From Peptoniphilus phoceensis (GTDB lineage Bacteria > Bacillota > Clostridia > Tissierellales > Peptoniphilaceae), in NCBI RefSeq assembly GCF_001517665.2, contig NZ_LN999807.1, forward strand, positions 170,252 through 234,251: DNA of 64,000 nt, in the 5' to 3' direction. How positions within the stretch are numbered: position 1 is the stretch's first letter; every line of letters starts with the position of its first letter. A model generated the notes under the pieces. It ran no database searches and was not told where the DNA came from. It worked only from the letters and a program-made list of their open reading frames with translations. The position numbers and the translations under genes were made by a program. Shown here piece after piece: positions 1-8,687 of the stretch.

Positions 1-1767
1 TCTCTTAACTCCAAGGTCATTTCCATTGATGGAAACTTTGACGATGCTCAAACTGCTGTCAAAAAAATATTTAATGATAAAAAAATTAAGGAAGAATTAA
101 AAAAAGAAAATATTTATCTATCTTCAGCCAACTCCATTAACATTGGTAGACTTCTTCCCCAAATAGTTTATTATTTTTATTCTTATGCAGACTTAGTTAA
201 GAAAGGAAAAATTTCTGAAGGAGAAAAAATTTCTTTTTGTGTCCCAACAGGAAACTTTGGAGACATCTTGGCAGGATATTATGCAAAAGAAATGGGTCTT
301 CCAGTAGAAAAACTTGTAATAGCATCAAATGACAACAATGTCTTGACAGATTTCTTCACAAGTGGAACTTACGATGCAAATAGAGAGCTTGTAAAGACAA
401 TCTCCCCTTCTATGGATATCTTAGTTTCATCAAATCTTGAGAGATTAATTTTCCACAAGTCATCTGATGAAATTGTAAAAGAAAAAATGAAGGACTTAAA
501 TGATTCTCACATCTTCACTTTTGAAGGCGACTTTGATGAATTTTTGTGTGGCTATGCCAGCGAAGAAGAAACAAAAAATACAATAGCAAAAACTTTTAAA
601 GAAGAAGGATATTTGATGGATCCTCACACAGGCGTTGCAAAAAATATTGTGGATAAGCTTGAACTTAAAAAAACTGTAATCTTATCAACTGCAAGCCCTT
701 ACAAATTTTCATCATCAGTCCTAGATGCTCTTGGCGAAAATATTTCCAAGGATGAATTTGAAAATATAAATATTCTCCATGAAAAAACAGGAGTTAAAAT
801 TCCTAATGAAATTAAAAAATTAAGAAATAAAAAAATTATTCACAATACAAAAATTTCAAAAGATGAAATTGAAGAAGAAGTTTTAAAATTTGCATCTCGT
901 GGCAAGAGAATTTCAGTGCCTGCAAGTTCAGCAAACCTTGGACCTGGCTTTGATGCCCTGGGACTAGCCCTCGGACTTTATAACACTTGTGAATTTAAAA
1001 AAACATCTGATAAAGATCTTTTTGAAAAAAATCTTAAAGATAATTTAATATATAAGGCTTACAAATATGCCTTTGATTTTTACGAAAAAGAAATAATTCC
1101 TGTGGAATTTGATGTAAATACAAATATTTTCTTATCAAGAGGTCTTGGTTCATCAGCAGCTTGTATAGTGATGGGAATAATGGCTGCCTTTTCTGTCATG
1201 GATAAAGAATTTGATAAAAAAGAAATTTTAAAAATTTCAACAGAGATGGAGGGACACCCAGACAATGTTTCACCTGCTATCTTTGGCAATGCAAGTGCAG
1301 CAATTTTAAAAAACCAAGAAGTTTTTGTAGAAAAATTTGAAATCTCAAATAATTTTAAATTCTTGGCAATCATTCCTGACTTTAAACTTCCAACAAAATT
1401 AGCAAGAGAAGCCCTTCCACAAACTTACACAAAAGAAGATACTGTCTTTAATATCTCTAGAGTTTCTATGCTTATTTTATCTTTAATATCAGGAAATGAA
1501 GAAAATCTAAAAACTGCCCTTGAAGATAAAATTCACGAACCCTACAGATTAAAACTAATTCCAGAAATTGATGAAATCGAAAAAATAATTGCTGACTCCC
1601 CTGCCATTGGTCACTACCTAAGCGGTGCTGGTTCAACTATAATGGTGATTTTAAAATCTAGTGATAGAAAGTCAGAAAAACTCATAAAAAATAAATTGGA
1701 AAAACTATCAACTAGTTACAAAGTTATGCCAGTAGAAATTGATAAAAGAGGAGCCTTCTTAATTTAA
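1..1767 (+). CDS. thrC-thrB: Fused threonine synthase-homoserine kinase (5' partial)
   Basis: The reading frame is open from the first base of the window to a TAA at 1767, so the gene starts upstream. Residues 1 to about 285 are the C-terminal part of PLP-dependent threonine synthase, with the family motif VPTGNFGD near residue 81 followed by AGYYAKEMGLP. Without a stop the frame runs into homoserine kinase: RISVPASSANLGPGFD starts near residue 303 and the GHMP-kinase ATP loop RGLGSSAAC lies near 380. The two enzymes perform the last two steps of threonine synthesis (homoserine to O-phosphohomoserine to threonine), so one cytosolic polypeptide would hold both activities. The kinase half is about 290 residues, close to full length. 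No ribosome binding site or start codon is evident at the junction, which favours a true fusion over two overlapping genes. The PLP lysine lies outside the window. Confidence 0.9.
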   Translation, partial: SLNSKVISIDGNFDDAQTAVKKIFNDKKIKEELKKENIYLSSANSINIGRLLPQIVYYFYSYADLVKKGKISEGEKISFCVPTGNFGDILAGYYAKEMGLPVEKLVIASNDNNVLTDFFTSGTYDANRELVKTISPSMDILVSSNLERLIFHKSSDEIVKEKMKDLNDSHIFTFEGDFDEFLCGYASEEETKNTIAKTFKEEGYLMDPHTGVAKNIVDKLELKKTVILSTASPYKFSSSVLDALGENISKDEFENINILHEKTGVKIPNEIKKLRNKKIIHNTKISKDEIEEEVLKFASRGKRISVPASSANLGPGFDALGLALGLYNTCEFKKTSDKDLFEKNLKDNLIYKAYKYAFDFYEKEIIPVEFDVNTNIFLSRGLGSSAACIVMGIMAAFSVMDKEFDKKEILKISTEMEGHPDNVSPAIFGNASAAILKNQEVFVEKFEISNNFKFLAIIPDFKLPTKLAREALPQTYTKEDTVFNISRVSMLILSLISGNEENLKTALEDKIHEPYRLKLIPEIDEIEKIIADSPAIGHYLSGAGSTIMVILKSSDRKSEKLIKNKLEKLSTSYKVMPVEIDKRGAFLI

Positions 1768-1782
1768 AAAATTTAAAAAAAC

Positions 1783-1813
1783 AAAGGTCGCATTGTCGAC
1801 CTTTTTCTTTTTT
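1783..1813 (+). terminator. Rho-independent terminator of the thrC-thrB gene
   Basis: A perfect 8-bp stem AAAGGTCG/CGACCTTT with loop CATTGT begins 16 bases after the stop codon and runs directly into a T-rich tract (CTTTTTCTTTTTTT). Confidence 0.85.
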
Positions 1814-1867
1814 TATAGGACAATTTCTGGTATTATTAATTTAAAATAAAATGTGAAAGGAGTAAGC

Positions 1868-2371
1868 ATGAAAAATTTTAAGGTTAAGGACCTTGTCATA
1901 ACATCACTTTTTATTGCACTTGTCTATGTATTCACTTGGATAGTAAAAATCCAACTTCCCTTTTCCCCAAATGGAGGTTTGATTCACTTGGGCAATGTCC
2001 CCTTTTTCCTTGCAGCAATATTTTTTGACAAGCGAGTTGGAATGACAGCAGGTGCTCTTGGAATGGGTCTATTTGATCTCACAAGTGGTTGGGTTCTTTG
2101 GTCACCCATGACAGTAATTTCGGCACTTATTATGGGCTACATTTTAAACAAAATGAATTACAAAAAATTAAATATTAAAAATTTAATTTTGTCCTTTGTG
2201 CTTGTGGCTATAGTGAAAGTTCTAGTTTATTACATAGGAGAAATTTTCATCTTGTCATCATTTATTGCACCTCTTGCCTCAATCCCAGGCAACTTAATTC
2301 AAATTGCAGTTTCATCTGTAATTGTCCTAATTGTTTTAAAACCAATGGAAAAAGTTTTTAAAAATTTTTAA
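1868..2371 (+). CDS. ECF transporter S component (PF07155-like)
   Basis: A 168-residue hydrophobic protein with about five or six membrane segments. The N-terminal KDLVITSLFIALVYVFTW helix, the GGLIHLGNVPFFLAA segment and the glycine-rich AGALGMGLFDL stretch are typical of substrate-binding S subunits of energy-coupling factor vitamin transporters, near the riboflavin-type S family (formerly DUF1393). It would bind a vitamin-like substrate in the membrane and share an EcfA/A'/T module encoded elsewhere; no ATPase or T subunit lies nearby. The open frame extends to a GTG at 1853, but the ATG at 1868 has a GAAAGGAG ribosome binding site at 1855-1862 and is chosen. No riboswitch is visible in the short 5' region, so the substrate cannot be named. 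The family call is firm; the specificity is unknown. Confidence 0.8.
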   Translation: MKNFKVKDLVITSLFIALVYVFTWIVKIQLPFSPNGGLIHLGNVPFFLAAIFFDKRVGMTAGALGMGLFDLTSGWVLWSPMTVISALIMGYILNKMNYKKLNIKNLILSFVLVAIVKVLVYYIGEIFILSSFIAPLASIPGNLIQIAVSSVIVLIVLKPMEKVFKNF

Positions 2372-2385
2372 TTAAAAAATTACAA

Positions 2386-2450
2386 AAAAAGATAGCTAAT
2401 TGAGTAAAACCATTTTTTGTTCTAACTCCAAAAGCTATCTTTCTTTTTTT
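2386..2450. terminator. Bidirectional terminator between convergent genes
   Basis: AAAGATAGCT pairs with AGCTATCTTT, with a partly paired interior (TTGAGT against ACTCCAA). A-runs on the left and T-runs on the right let it serve both the S-component gene and hslO, which converge here. Confidence 0.7.
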
Positions 2451-2458
2451 ATAAAATT

Positions 2459-3379
2459 TTAAAAATTATCTTGGATAATTACGTCCCTATTTTTATTTAT
2501 GTCTTCAGCTTTTTTTAACATTCTTTCTAAATCTTCTTCATCAAAATCATAGACCTTGTCGCAGAAGTAGCAATTTACTTCAGCTTTTTTGTCTTCTTCT
2601 AAAATTTTACCAATTTCCTTTGGACCAACAGATACAATTGCATCTTCAACTTTTTCACGTGAACAGTTGCACTTGTATTCTATTTCTCTTTTTTCAAGAA
2701 CTTTGTAGTTCATGTCTCCCATTAAAATTTCAATTAACTTTTCTGCATCGTGATACTCGTCAATTACTGAAGTCACATTGTTAAGTTTTTTCAAATTTTC
2801 TTCAAGTTTTGCAATTTCTTCTTCTCTGCAATCTGGCATAAGTTGAACTATAAAGCCGCCTGCCGCCTTAATTGAATAATCAACATCAACTAAAACACCA
2901 AGACCTACTGCAGATGGAACTTGATCAGATTGTAAAAAATAAACTGCTAGATCTTCTGCAATTTCGCCACTTGTAAGATTTACTGTTCCAGTGTAAGGTT
3001 TTTTCATTCCTGTGTCCATAACAAGAGTTAAATTTCCTTGACCAACTGCACCAGCAACATCAATTTTGCCATCAGATTCTCTTATAGGAAGATCTGCTGA
3101 TGGATTTGTCACATAGCCTTTCACAAAGCCGTCATTTTTGCAAGTTGCAACAACAGACCCAGCTGGACCATTTCCGTTAATGGAAAGAGTTATTGAGTCC
3201 TTTTCATTTTTTTGCCAAGAACCAATAATTGCTGTGGCAGTAAGAACTCTTCCTAGGGCTGCCGAAGTTGTCTTTGATAATTTATGAATCTTTGCCGCCT
3301 CTTCCACAACATCAGTTGTTATAGCAGCAGAAATTTTTATAGTTTCTGTATCATCTATTGCTCTTAAAATATATCCCAT
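2459..3379 (-). CDS. hslO: Redox-regulated chaperone Hsp33
   Basis: A 306-residue protein matching Hsp33 over its full length. The chaperone holds unfolding proteins during oxidative stress and is switched on when its zinc site is oxidised. The N-terminal substrate-binding domain (DDTETIKISAAITT onward) is followed near residues 236-275 by the zinc-binding CxC...CxxC signature (KCNCSRE and NCYFCDK), so the redox switch is intact. The gene stands alone, convergent with the S-component gene, with its own upstream region. The ribosome binding site AGGCGGTG lies 8 bases before the ATG. Nothing looks altered and identification is confident. Confidence 0.93.
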   Translation of the reverse strand: MGYILRAIDDTETIKISAAITTDVVEEAAKIHKLSKTTSAALGRVLTATAIIGSWQKNEKDSITLSINGNGPAGSVVATCKNDGFVKGYVTNPSADLPIRESDGKIDVAGAVGQGNLTLVMDTGMKKPYTGTVNLTSGEIAEDLAVYFLQSDQVPSAVGLGVLVDVDYSIKAAGGFIVQLMPDCREEEIAKLEENLKKLNNVTSVIDEYHDAEKLIEILMGDMNYKVLEKREIEYKCNCSREKVEDAIVSVGPKEIGKILEEDKKAEVNCYFCDKVYDFDEEDLERMLKKAEDINKNRDVIIQDNF

Positions 3380-3495
3380 TTAAATCACCGCCTACTATTA
3401 TAACAGTTTTTAAGTAAAAATGGTGTATTTTAAAGCTTTTGAGGAATTTTAATTATTCTTCTAATTAGTAAAATTTTTAAATTTTTATAGAAACG

Positions 3496-3524
3496 TTGTC
3501 TTTATATATTTTATTTAATATAAT
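3496..3524 (+). promoter_or_regulatory. Predicted sigma-A promoter of the stalk/Ada-like protein
   Basis: TTGTCT, a 17-base spacer, then a perfect TATAAT, about 50 bases upstream of the TTG start at 3576. Confidence 0.6.
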
Positions 3525-3575
3525 ATATTCAATATATAAGCAGCTTGACTGCCAAAATAGTTAGGAGGAATTTAA

Positions 3576-4349
3576 TTGAATAAGAAGTTTGAAAAATTGA
3601 TTTTAGTTTTTTGCTTATTTTTTAGCCTAATGCCTTTAAATGCATTTGCTAATAATGAAATCAACTTGTGGATTGACGGCAATTATGTAGAATCAGATGT
3701 CGCACCCTTTATAGAAGATAGTAGAACTCTTGTACCACTTAGAGTTATATCTGAAAATTTGGGTCTTGAAGTCGAATGGAATGCTAAAGATAAAGAGGTA
3801 ATTATCTCTCAAGGTGAAGATTATTTTGTTTTTTTAATAGGTGAAAACTTTTATAGCAAGGGCGACGTAAAGATGGAAATGGATGTTGCACCAAAAATAG
3901 TTTCTGACAGAACTTTTGTGCCTATCAGAGTTATCGCAGAACTTTTCAACAAAGAAGTCAATTGGGACAATGCAAATAGAACTGTTGTAATTGGAAGTGG
4001 ATATAATTTTACCTTACAAAATAAAGAGGTTACTCCTAAAAAAGAGGAAATTAAAAAAACTGAAAAAACTCTTGAAACCAATACAAGTGAAAAAAGTGCT
4101 GAAACTAATAAAACTGCAAATGTGAATACCTTAGTTGGTAATCCTATTGGCAATGGAAATGGAAATAATTTTAATACTTATAATATTCCAACAAATGCAA
4201 AATATGTTGGGAATTCTAGTAAGAAAAAATTACACTTAGGAAGTTGCGGATCCGCGAAAAAAATAGCACCAAATAACAGAGTTATTTTTAACACACGTGA
4301 AGAAGCAATAAATTCCGGTTACCAAGCTTGTAAAAGGTGTCATCCATAA
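3576..4349 (+). CDS. Secreted stalk-domain protein with C-terminal Ada-like zinc motif
   Basis: A 257-residue exported protein starting at TTG 3576, chosen because AGGAGGA lies 6-7 bases upstream and the signal peptide (KLILVFCLFFSLMPLNAFA) begins immediately. Residues 27 to about 145 hold two copper-amine-oxidase N-terminal-like (stalk) repeats, visible as SRTLVPLRVISENLG and DRTFVPIRVIAELFN, each followed by VxW. A low-complexity Lys/Thr/Asn linker spans about 150-205. The last 45 residues carry KKKLHLGSCGSAKKI and GYQACKRCHP, a C...CxxC pattern seen in Ada-type zinc domains and in secreted nucleases. Stalk domains are thought to mediate cell-surface or peptide contacts; the function of this combination is unknown. 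It appears monocistronic, with its own promoter and terminator. Confidence 0.75.
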   Translation: MNKKFEKLILVFCLFFSLMPLNAFANNEINLWIDGNYVESDVAPFIEDSRTLVPLRVISENLGLEVEWNAKDKEVIISQGEDYFVFLIGENFYSKGDVKMEMDVAPKIVSDRTFVPIRVIAELFNKEVNWDNANRTVVIGSGYNFTLQNKEVTPKKEEIKKTEKTLETNTSEKSAETNKTANVNTLVGNPIGNGNGNNFNTYNIPTNAKYVGNSSKKKLHLGSCGSAKKIAPNNRVIFNTREEAINSGYQACKRCHP

Positions 4350-4419
4350 AAATAGGTATTCTGTTATCCTTAAAGGTTCTCTCTTAATAAGAGAAAATAA
4401 AAATTTTAATTTATCTACT

Positions 4420-4452
4420 AAAAATGGCCTCCCTATGGAAGCCATTTTTTAA
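4420..4452. terminator. Bidirectional terminator
   Basis: AAAATGGC pairs with GCCATTTT, and TCC/GGA extends the stem past one mismatch, with loop CTAT. It is followed by TTTT on the + strand and preceded by AAAA, so it serves both the stalk gene and the converging methyltransferase gene. Confidence 0.8.
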
Positions 4453-4458
4453 TGTATT

Positions 4459-5184
4459 TTATTTTTGTGCGACTATTGTATATCTCGAAGTTTTATCACT
4501 TACTTCTTTAAATTCATAATCATCATAAACTTCTATTTCTTTACAGCCAATTTCTTCTAAAAATTTTTTTACATAGGAAAGGTCGTATGCCCTCTCAAGG
4601 TGTTCTTCATAAAATCTCTTATAATTGTTGTCATCAGTATTTCTGAAAAAATTAACTCCATAAGTGTTTAATTTCTTTTCTTCATCAAAAATATTTTCCC
4701 AAATATAAAAGACGTCTTCAACTTCATCGACAGTTACTGGATCAATATTTTTAAACTTGTACTCAGTATTTAGGTCGAATATAAAAATTCCACCTTCTCT
4801 TAAATGCTCGAAAGCTGATTTTAGAGCTGACTCAAAATCTTCTTTTTCTGTTAGATAATTTAAGCTGTCGCCTACAGAAACAATTGCATCATAAGTTGAT
4901 GGAGCAGAAAAATCTGCCATATTTTGTTTAAATAGTTTTAAATTTCTACTTCTAATTTTATTTTCACAAACACTTAACATATCTTCTGACAAATCAAAGG
5001 CGTGGACTTTGTAGTCCTTGACCAACTTTTCTGTCAGTCCTCCTGTCCCACAAGCCATTTCCAAAATTAAGTTAGCTTCTAGAGATTTTTCCCCTAGAAG
5101 CTCTCTTATAAATTTATAAATTTTTTCATAATCAAGATCATACATGAGCTTGTCGTAAAAATAAGCAAAATCTCCGTACATCAT
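4459..5184 (-). CDS. Class I SAM-dependent methyltransferase
   Basis: A 241-residue methyltransferase of the Methyltransf_25 type. The SAM-binding motif I (ILEMACGTGGLTEKL) lies near residues 41-55, an acidic motif II (VHAFDLSEDML) follows, and YDAIVSVGDSLNYL is the motif IV region. The substrate cannot be read from the sequence. The gene overlaps the upstream sirtuin by four bases (ATGA), so the two are translationally coupled. No strong ribosome binding site precedes the ATG, consistent with reinitiation after the sirtuin stop. Similar small methyltransferases such as YqeM are common in Firmicutes with uncertain roles. Confidence 0.8.
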   Translation of the reverse strand: MMYGDFAYFYDKLMYDLDYEKIYKFIRELLGEKSLEANLILEMACGTGGLTEKLVKDYKVHAFDLSEDMLSVCENKIRSRNLKLFKQNMADFSAPSTYDAIVSVGDSLNYLTEKEDFESALKSAFEHLREGGIFIFDLNTEYKFKNIDPVTVDEVEDVFYIWENIFDEEKKLNTYGVNFFRNTDDNNYKRFYEEHLERAYDLSYVKKFLEEIGCKEIEVYDDYEFKEVSDKTSRYTIVAQK

Positions 5185-5918
5185 GATCTAATTTCAATCT
5201 CCTTTAAAATTTCTTGAAGAACTTTTGACGAATTTTCATGGAAAACAAAATCTGCTCGCCTGTCCATTGGTGTAGGATCATTGTTTATTATAATTAAATG
5301 ATCAACATAATTTGGCAAGAAATTTACTGGAGAAACTGTAAGAGATGAGCCCACAACAATTAAGGTATCAGTTGAATCAAGTTCTCTTGCTCCTCTTTCA
5401 AAATCATCTGGCATCATATCGCCAAACATCACAACATTTGGTCTTATTACTCCGCCACATGAGTCACATTTAGGTGGGATTTCTCCACTTTCAACTTTTT
5501 CACGCATTAGGGCAAAGGGATATTCTTTTCCACAATTCATACAATGAGTGCCACGAGTTTCTCCGTGAACTTCATAAATATTTTTTGAACCTGCCTTTGC
5601 GTGAAGGTTATCTATATTTTGTGTAATAATTCCAGATAAATATCCAAGCTCTTCCATCTTTGCAAGGGCCTTGTGGCCATCATTGGGTTCTTGGTCATTT
5701 AAGTCTTCTAAAATTTTATAGCCTTCTTTATAAAAAATTTCTGGATGATTTATTAGTCTGTCCTTTGAAAGGGCAAGTATTGGATCCATCTTGGAATAAT
5801 ATCCAGTAGATGATCTAAAATCAGGAATGCCTGAATCTGTAGAAATTCCTGCACCTGTTAGGGCAAAAACTTTTTTTGATTTTAAAATTAATTCTGCTGC
5901 TTCTTTTATTTTATCCAT
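5181..5918 (-). CDS. cobB: NAD-dependent protein deacylase (sirtuin)
   Basis: A 245-residue SIR2-family enzyme that removes acyl groups from protein lysines using NAD+. The NAD-binding motif ALTGAGISTDSGIPDFR is near residue 19, the catalytic TQNIDNLHAKAG...VHGE block near 100-120 includes the catalytic His, and the zinc site has two CxxC pairs (CMNC and CDSC). The second nucleotide-binding block (VVGSSLTVSP) is present, so it should be active. The ribosome binding site AAGGAGATGG precedes the ATG. It is the first gene of a pair with the methyltransferase. NAD synthesis genes lie elsewhere in the window (16.7-20.3 kb) but are not linked to it. Confidence 0.92.
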   Translation of the reverse strand: MDKIKEAAELILKSKKVFALTGAGISTDSGIPDFRSSTGYYSKMDPILALSKDRLINHPEIFYKEGYKILEDLNDQEPNDGHKALAKMEELGYLSGIITQNIDNLHAKAGSKNIYEVHGETRGTHCMNCGKEYPFALMREKVESGEIPPKCDSCGGVIRPNVVMFGDMMPDDFERGARELDSTDTLIVVGSSLTVSPVNFLPNYVDHLIIINNDPTPMDRRADFVFHENSSKVLQEILKEIEIRS

Positions 5919-5930
5919 AATCCCATCTCC

Positions 5931-6845
5931 TTAAAAAACAATGTAGTGATAGATGAAATACAAAATCACAAGGGCAATTAGGGGAACAAAGTTAAATAAA
6001 TCTATCCCCTCAACATCTCTATATCTGATTTTTACTTCCTTGCATTTATTATTTTCTTCCTTTAAACTTTTTAAAATCAACCTACTAAGTATAAATGAAA
6101 AAATTGAAAGAAGAACTAAAATAATAATAATTGAAAGTTCAAGAGATCCAATTTCGCGTGTAAATTTTGTCTGTCTCAAAAAGTCAAAAAGTCTTTCATT
6201 TAAGTATCTAGCTGTCAAAACTGCAATGACATTGTTAATAAAATGTGCAACAATTGCAGGGATAATTGAACCCGTGTATTCAATTAAACTTGCAAACAAA
6301 AGTCCCAACAAAAAAGGTGCAATAAAGTTTTGTATGTCGAAGTGGAATAAAGCAAATACAAGTGCCGAAACTACTATGGCAAATCTTTCTCCATAGACAT
6401 TATAGGCATTTGTAAGTGTCCCTCTAAAGAAAACTTCTTCACAAATTGCTGGCACAAGGCACATAAAAATCAAATAATTTAAAATAGGAACATTTTGTAG
6501 CATTATTTCCATGGGGAAATTTTTATATTCAATAAAATTTGAAAGTAGGGATAAAAATACTCCATTTAATAAGAGAATCACTGGGTAAATTAAAACAACT
6601 AAAATAATTGTCTTCCCCAAACTCTTAAAAGAAACTTTCTTTATTTTTAAAACCTCTTTTACATCTCCAGTTGAAGAAATGAGAAGGGCTGGTAGCAAAA
6701 CTATTAAAGTTTCTGTTATAAAAGTTCCCCAAAAGCTAAAACGCTCCTGAATATTAAAACCAATTGTCAAAAAAATAATTGCAAGCACAAGTGTCAAAGA
6801 GTTGACACTCATGACATTTAAATTTTTCTTTTTATAAGTTCTCAT
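5931..6845 (-). CDS. CPBP-family intramembrane metalloprotease
   Basis: A multi-membrane-segment protein (304 residues from the chosen start) with the CPBP/Abi signature: CEEVFFRGTL (EExxxR) and a downstream His motif in ALFHFDIQNF. The family includes Rce1-like prenyl proteases and bacteriocin self-immunity proteins; the substrate here is unknown. The open frame reaches 6896, but the extra residues lie inside hpt in another frame. The ATG at 6845 gives a short overlap with the hpt stop codon (6832-6834) and is preferred; the ATG at 6815 is an alternative. It is probably cotranscribed with hpt. Confidence 0.8.
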   Translation of the reverse strand: MRTYKKKNLNVMSVNSLTLVLAIIFLTIGFNIQERFSFWGTFITETLIVLLPALLISSTGDVKEVLKIKKVSFKSLGKTIILVVLIYPVILLLNGVFLSLLSNFIEYKNFPMEIMLQNVPILNYLIFMCLVPAICEEVFFRGTLTNAYNVYGERFAIVVSALVFALFHFDIQNFIAPFLLGLLFASLIEYTGSIIPAIVAHFINNVIAVLTARYLNERLFDFLRQTKFTREIGSLELSIIIILVLLSIFSFILSRLILKSLKEENNKCKEVKIRYRDVEGIDLFNFVPLIALVILYFIYHYIVF

Positions 6846-7359
6846 TTTTTTCTTTATATGTGTAAATGTAAGGGACATTTCTGTAGTGGTCGCCATAATT
6901 TAGTCCATAACCAACTATAAAAATATCATCAATTTCAAATCCAACATAGTCAGCACTTACATCTGCCTCTCTCCTTGAAGGTTTATCAAGCAAGACACAA
7001 GTCTTTAAAGATTTTGGATTTTTTTCCTTTAATTTTTCTTTCACTGCATAAAGTGTGTTTCCAGTATCTAAAATGTCATCGACTACAAGCACATTTCTAC
7101 CTTCAATATCTGTTCTAAGGTCAGTCAAAAATCTAACTTCACCGCTAGAACTTTCGCTGTGTCCATAACTTGATGTTGTAAGAAAATCTATCTCTACTAA
7201 TTTATCTATCTCTCTAACTAAGTCTGCGGCAAAAATAAAACTTCCTCTCAAGAGGGAAATAACTACGAAATCATCTTCAAAGTCCTTTTCAATTCTCTTG
7301 CCCAAACTTTCTACTTTTTCTTTAATCTCTTCACGAGAAAATAATATTTCCTTTTCCAT
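6832..7359 (-). CDS. hpt: Hypoxanthine phosphoribosyltransferase
   Basis: A 175-residue purine-salvage enzyme that converts hypoxanthine or guanine plus PRPP into IMP or GMP. The PRPP-binding signature VLVVDDILDTGNTL is intact near residues 88-101, and the acidic VEIDFLTTSSYG segment and C-terminal VGYGLNYGDHYRN are typical of bacterial HPRT. Length is normal. A strong GGAGGAATT ribosome binding site precedes the ATG. It is the first gene of a two-gene unit with the CPBP protease and is divergent from the DUF4364 gene. Confidence 0.93.
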   Translation of the reverse strand: MEKEILFSREEIKEKVESLGKRIEKDFEDDFVVISLLRGSFIFAADLVREIDKLVEIDFLTTSSYGHSESSSGEVRFLTDLRTDIEGRNVLVVDDILDTGNTLYAVKEKLKEKNPKSLKTCVLLDKPSRREADVSADYVGFEIDDIFIVGYGLNYGDHYRNVPYIYTYKEKNENL

Positions 7360-7408
7360 AATTCCTCCAAATACATTATATCAAAAAATGCCAAAAATTC
7401 ATCTTTAA

Positions 7409-7438
7409 TTGCCATTATAAGCCTGGCTTTGGTATAAT
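7409..7438 (+). promoter_or_regulatory. Predicted promoter of the DUF4364 gene
   Basis: TTGCCA, an 18-base spacer ending in TGG, then TATAAT; 5 bases later the SD region of the gene begins. Confidence 0.6.
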
Positions 7439-7456
7439 TACTTGGAAGGTGATCTT

Positions 7457-7984
7457 ATGAAAAAAAGTTCTTTTGAACTTGCATTAAATAAATTATTAAT
7501 TTTATATGTGATAGATAATTTCAACCACAGATTGAAAGAAAATGACCTTAGCTATTTTGTACTTAACATTGAACTCTTTAATTATTTTTACTTTAAACAA
7601 TATTTAAAAGAGTTAGAATCAACAGGACTTGTCCTTTTTGATAGTGAGAAAAAATATTATTTGTCAGAAGATGGACAAAACACACTAAATATTTTCTACG
7701 AACAAATCCCTGAAGACAATATAAAATTTTTAGACGAGAAAATGGAAAACTATCGTCACGAACTTCTCTTAAAAAATTCTATTTTGACAAAAGTTTTTGA
7801 CAAAGATGGAACTTCTTATGTGAACTTAAAAATAAAAGACGACGAAATTGATGTCCTTGATCTTAAAATTGAAGCATCAGATTCCACAATGGCAAAAAAA
7901 ATCTCTTCAAACTTTAAAAAAAATCCAGAAGAAATTTATTCCAAAATATTAAAAATTTTAACAGAGGACACATCAGAAGAATAA
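7457..7984 (+). CDS. DUF4364 family protein (predicted winged-helix regulator)
   Basis: A 175-residue protein that I recognise as the clostridial DUF4364 family from its start (ALNKLLILYVIDNF), its length and its helix-rich N-terminal half. That half (LNKLLILYVI through SEDGQNTLNIFYEQI) reads like a winged helix-turn-helix. The frame extends to TTG 7442, but GGAAGGTGAT at 7443-7452 is the ribosome binding site for ATG 7457. No ligand or target is known to me. It is a single gene with its own promoter. An IS200 element begins at or next to its last base, so its native terminator is now displaced to the far side of the insertion (8688-8704). Confidence 0.75.
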   Translation: MKKSSFELALNKLLILYVIDNFNHRLKENDLSYFVLNIELFNYFYFKQYLKELESTGLVLFDSEKKYYLSEDGQNTLNIFYEQIPEDNIKFLDEKMENYRHELLLKNSILTKVFDKDGTSYVNLKIKDDEIDVLDLKIEASDSTMAKKISSNFKKNPEEIYSKILKILTEDTSEE

Positions 7985-8681
7985 ATAAAAATCCACCGGC
8001 GTAGCCGGTGGTTTTGCTTTTGCGGTCCAAAGGACCTTTTTTGCTAGCTGCGTCTCAAGGACGCTTGTGGTTTACCACTTGCAATTACTACTAGCTAACC
8101 CCTAAAGGGGTCTGTGTTGTCCATTGTTATCTGACCACTTAATTCATCCTCTTTAAGTTGGTTATGAATATACTCTTTTATTGCTTTTGTATTTTTTCCT
8201 GCTGTATCTACATAGTATCCTCGGCACCAAAATTGCCTTCCTCTGTATTTGTATTTTAAGCTACCCCACTTATCGTATATCATAATACTGCTTTTGCCTT
8301 TTAAAAATCCCATAAAACTAGATATACTCAATTTTGGTGGTATTTCTAACAACATGTGCACGTGATCTGGACAAACTTCTGCTTCTATTATGTTAACTCC
8401 TTTCCAGTTGCAAAGCTCTCTTAATATTGCACCTATTTCTAATCTTTTGCTTCCGTAAAATACTTTTCTTCTATATTTCGGAGCGAACACTACATGATAT
8501 TTACAATTCCATTTTGTATGTGATAGACTATGTGTATGATTTAAATTCATAAAAAACCTCCTGTTATTTTTGTGTTCTGGTAAACCACAATTTATTTTAA
8601 CATGGAGGTCTTTTTTTATTAGTTTTTCATCGCTAAAGCTAAATTGAACCCCTGGTCTAACCAGGGGTATTCTAATTACAA
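7984..8681 (-). mobile_element. IS200-type insertion sequence, copy 1
   Basis: A segment of about 698 bp that recurs without a difference I could find at 21635-22332. It lacks terminal inverted repeats but has subterminal hairpins, as in the IS200/IS605 family: CCACCGG/CCGGTGG at the low-coordinate end and ACCCCTGG/CCAGGGGT at the other. It carries one transposase gene on the minus strand. Between the transposase stop and the low end are further small hairpins (GGTCC/GGACC, GCGTC/GACGC). On the minus strand it begins right after the T-run of a terminator. Confidence 0.88.
8095..8550 (-). CDS. tnpA: IS200-type transposase TnpA, copy 1
   Basis: A 151-residue Y1 HUH transposase that moves single-stranded DNA. 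The HUH metal motif is in CPDHVHMLLEI near residues 60-70 and the catalytic tyrosine is expected in AIKEYIHNQ near the C-terminus, both intact. An upstream in-frame extension (to 8697) runs through the element end into flanking DNA and is not coding. The ATG at 8550 follows a GGAGG ribosome binding site and matches copy 2 exactly. The protein is identical to that at 21746-22201, so at least one copy moved recently. Confidence 0.92.
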   Translation of the reverse strand: MNLNHTHSLSHTKWNCKYHVVFAPKYRRKVFYGSKRLEIGAILRELCNWKGVNIIEAEVCPDHVHMLLEIPPKLSISSFMGFLKGKSSIMIYDKWGSLKYKYRGRQFWCRGYYVDTAGKNTKAIKEYIHNQLKEDELSGQITMDNTDPFRG

Positions 8682-8687
8682 CAAAAA

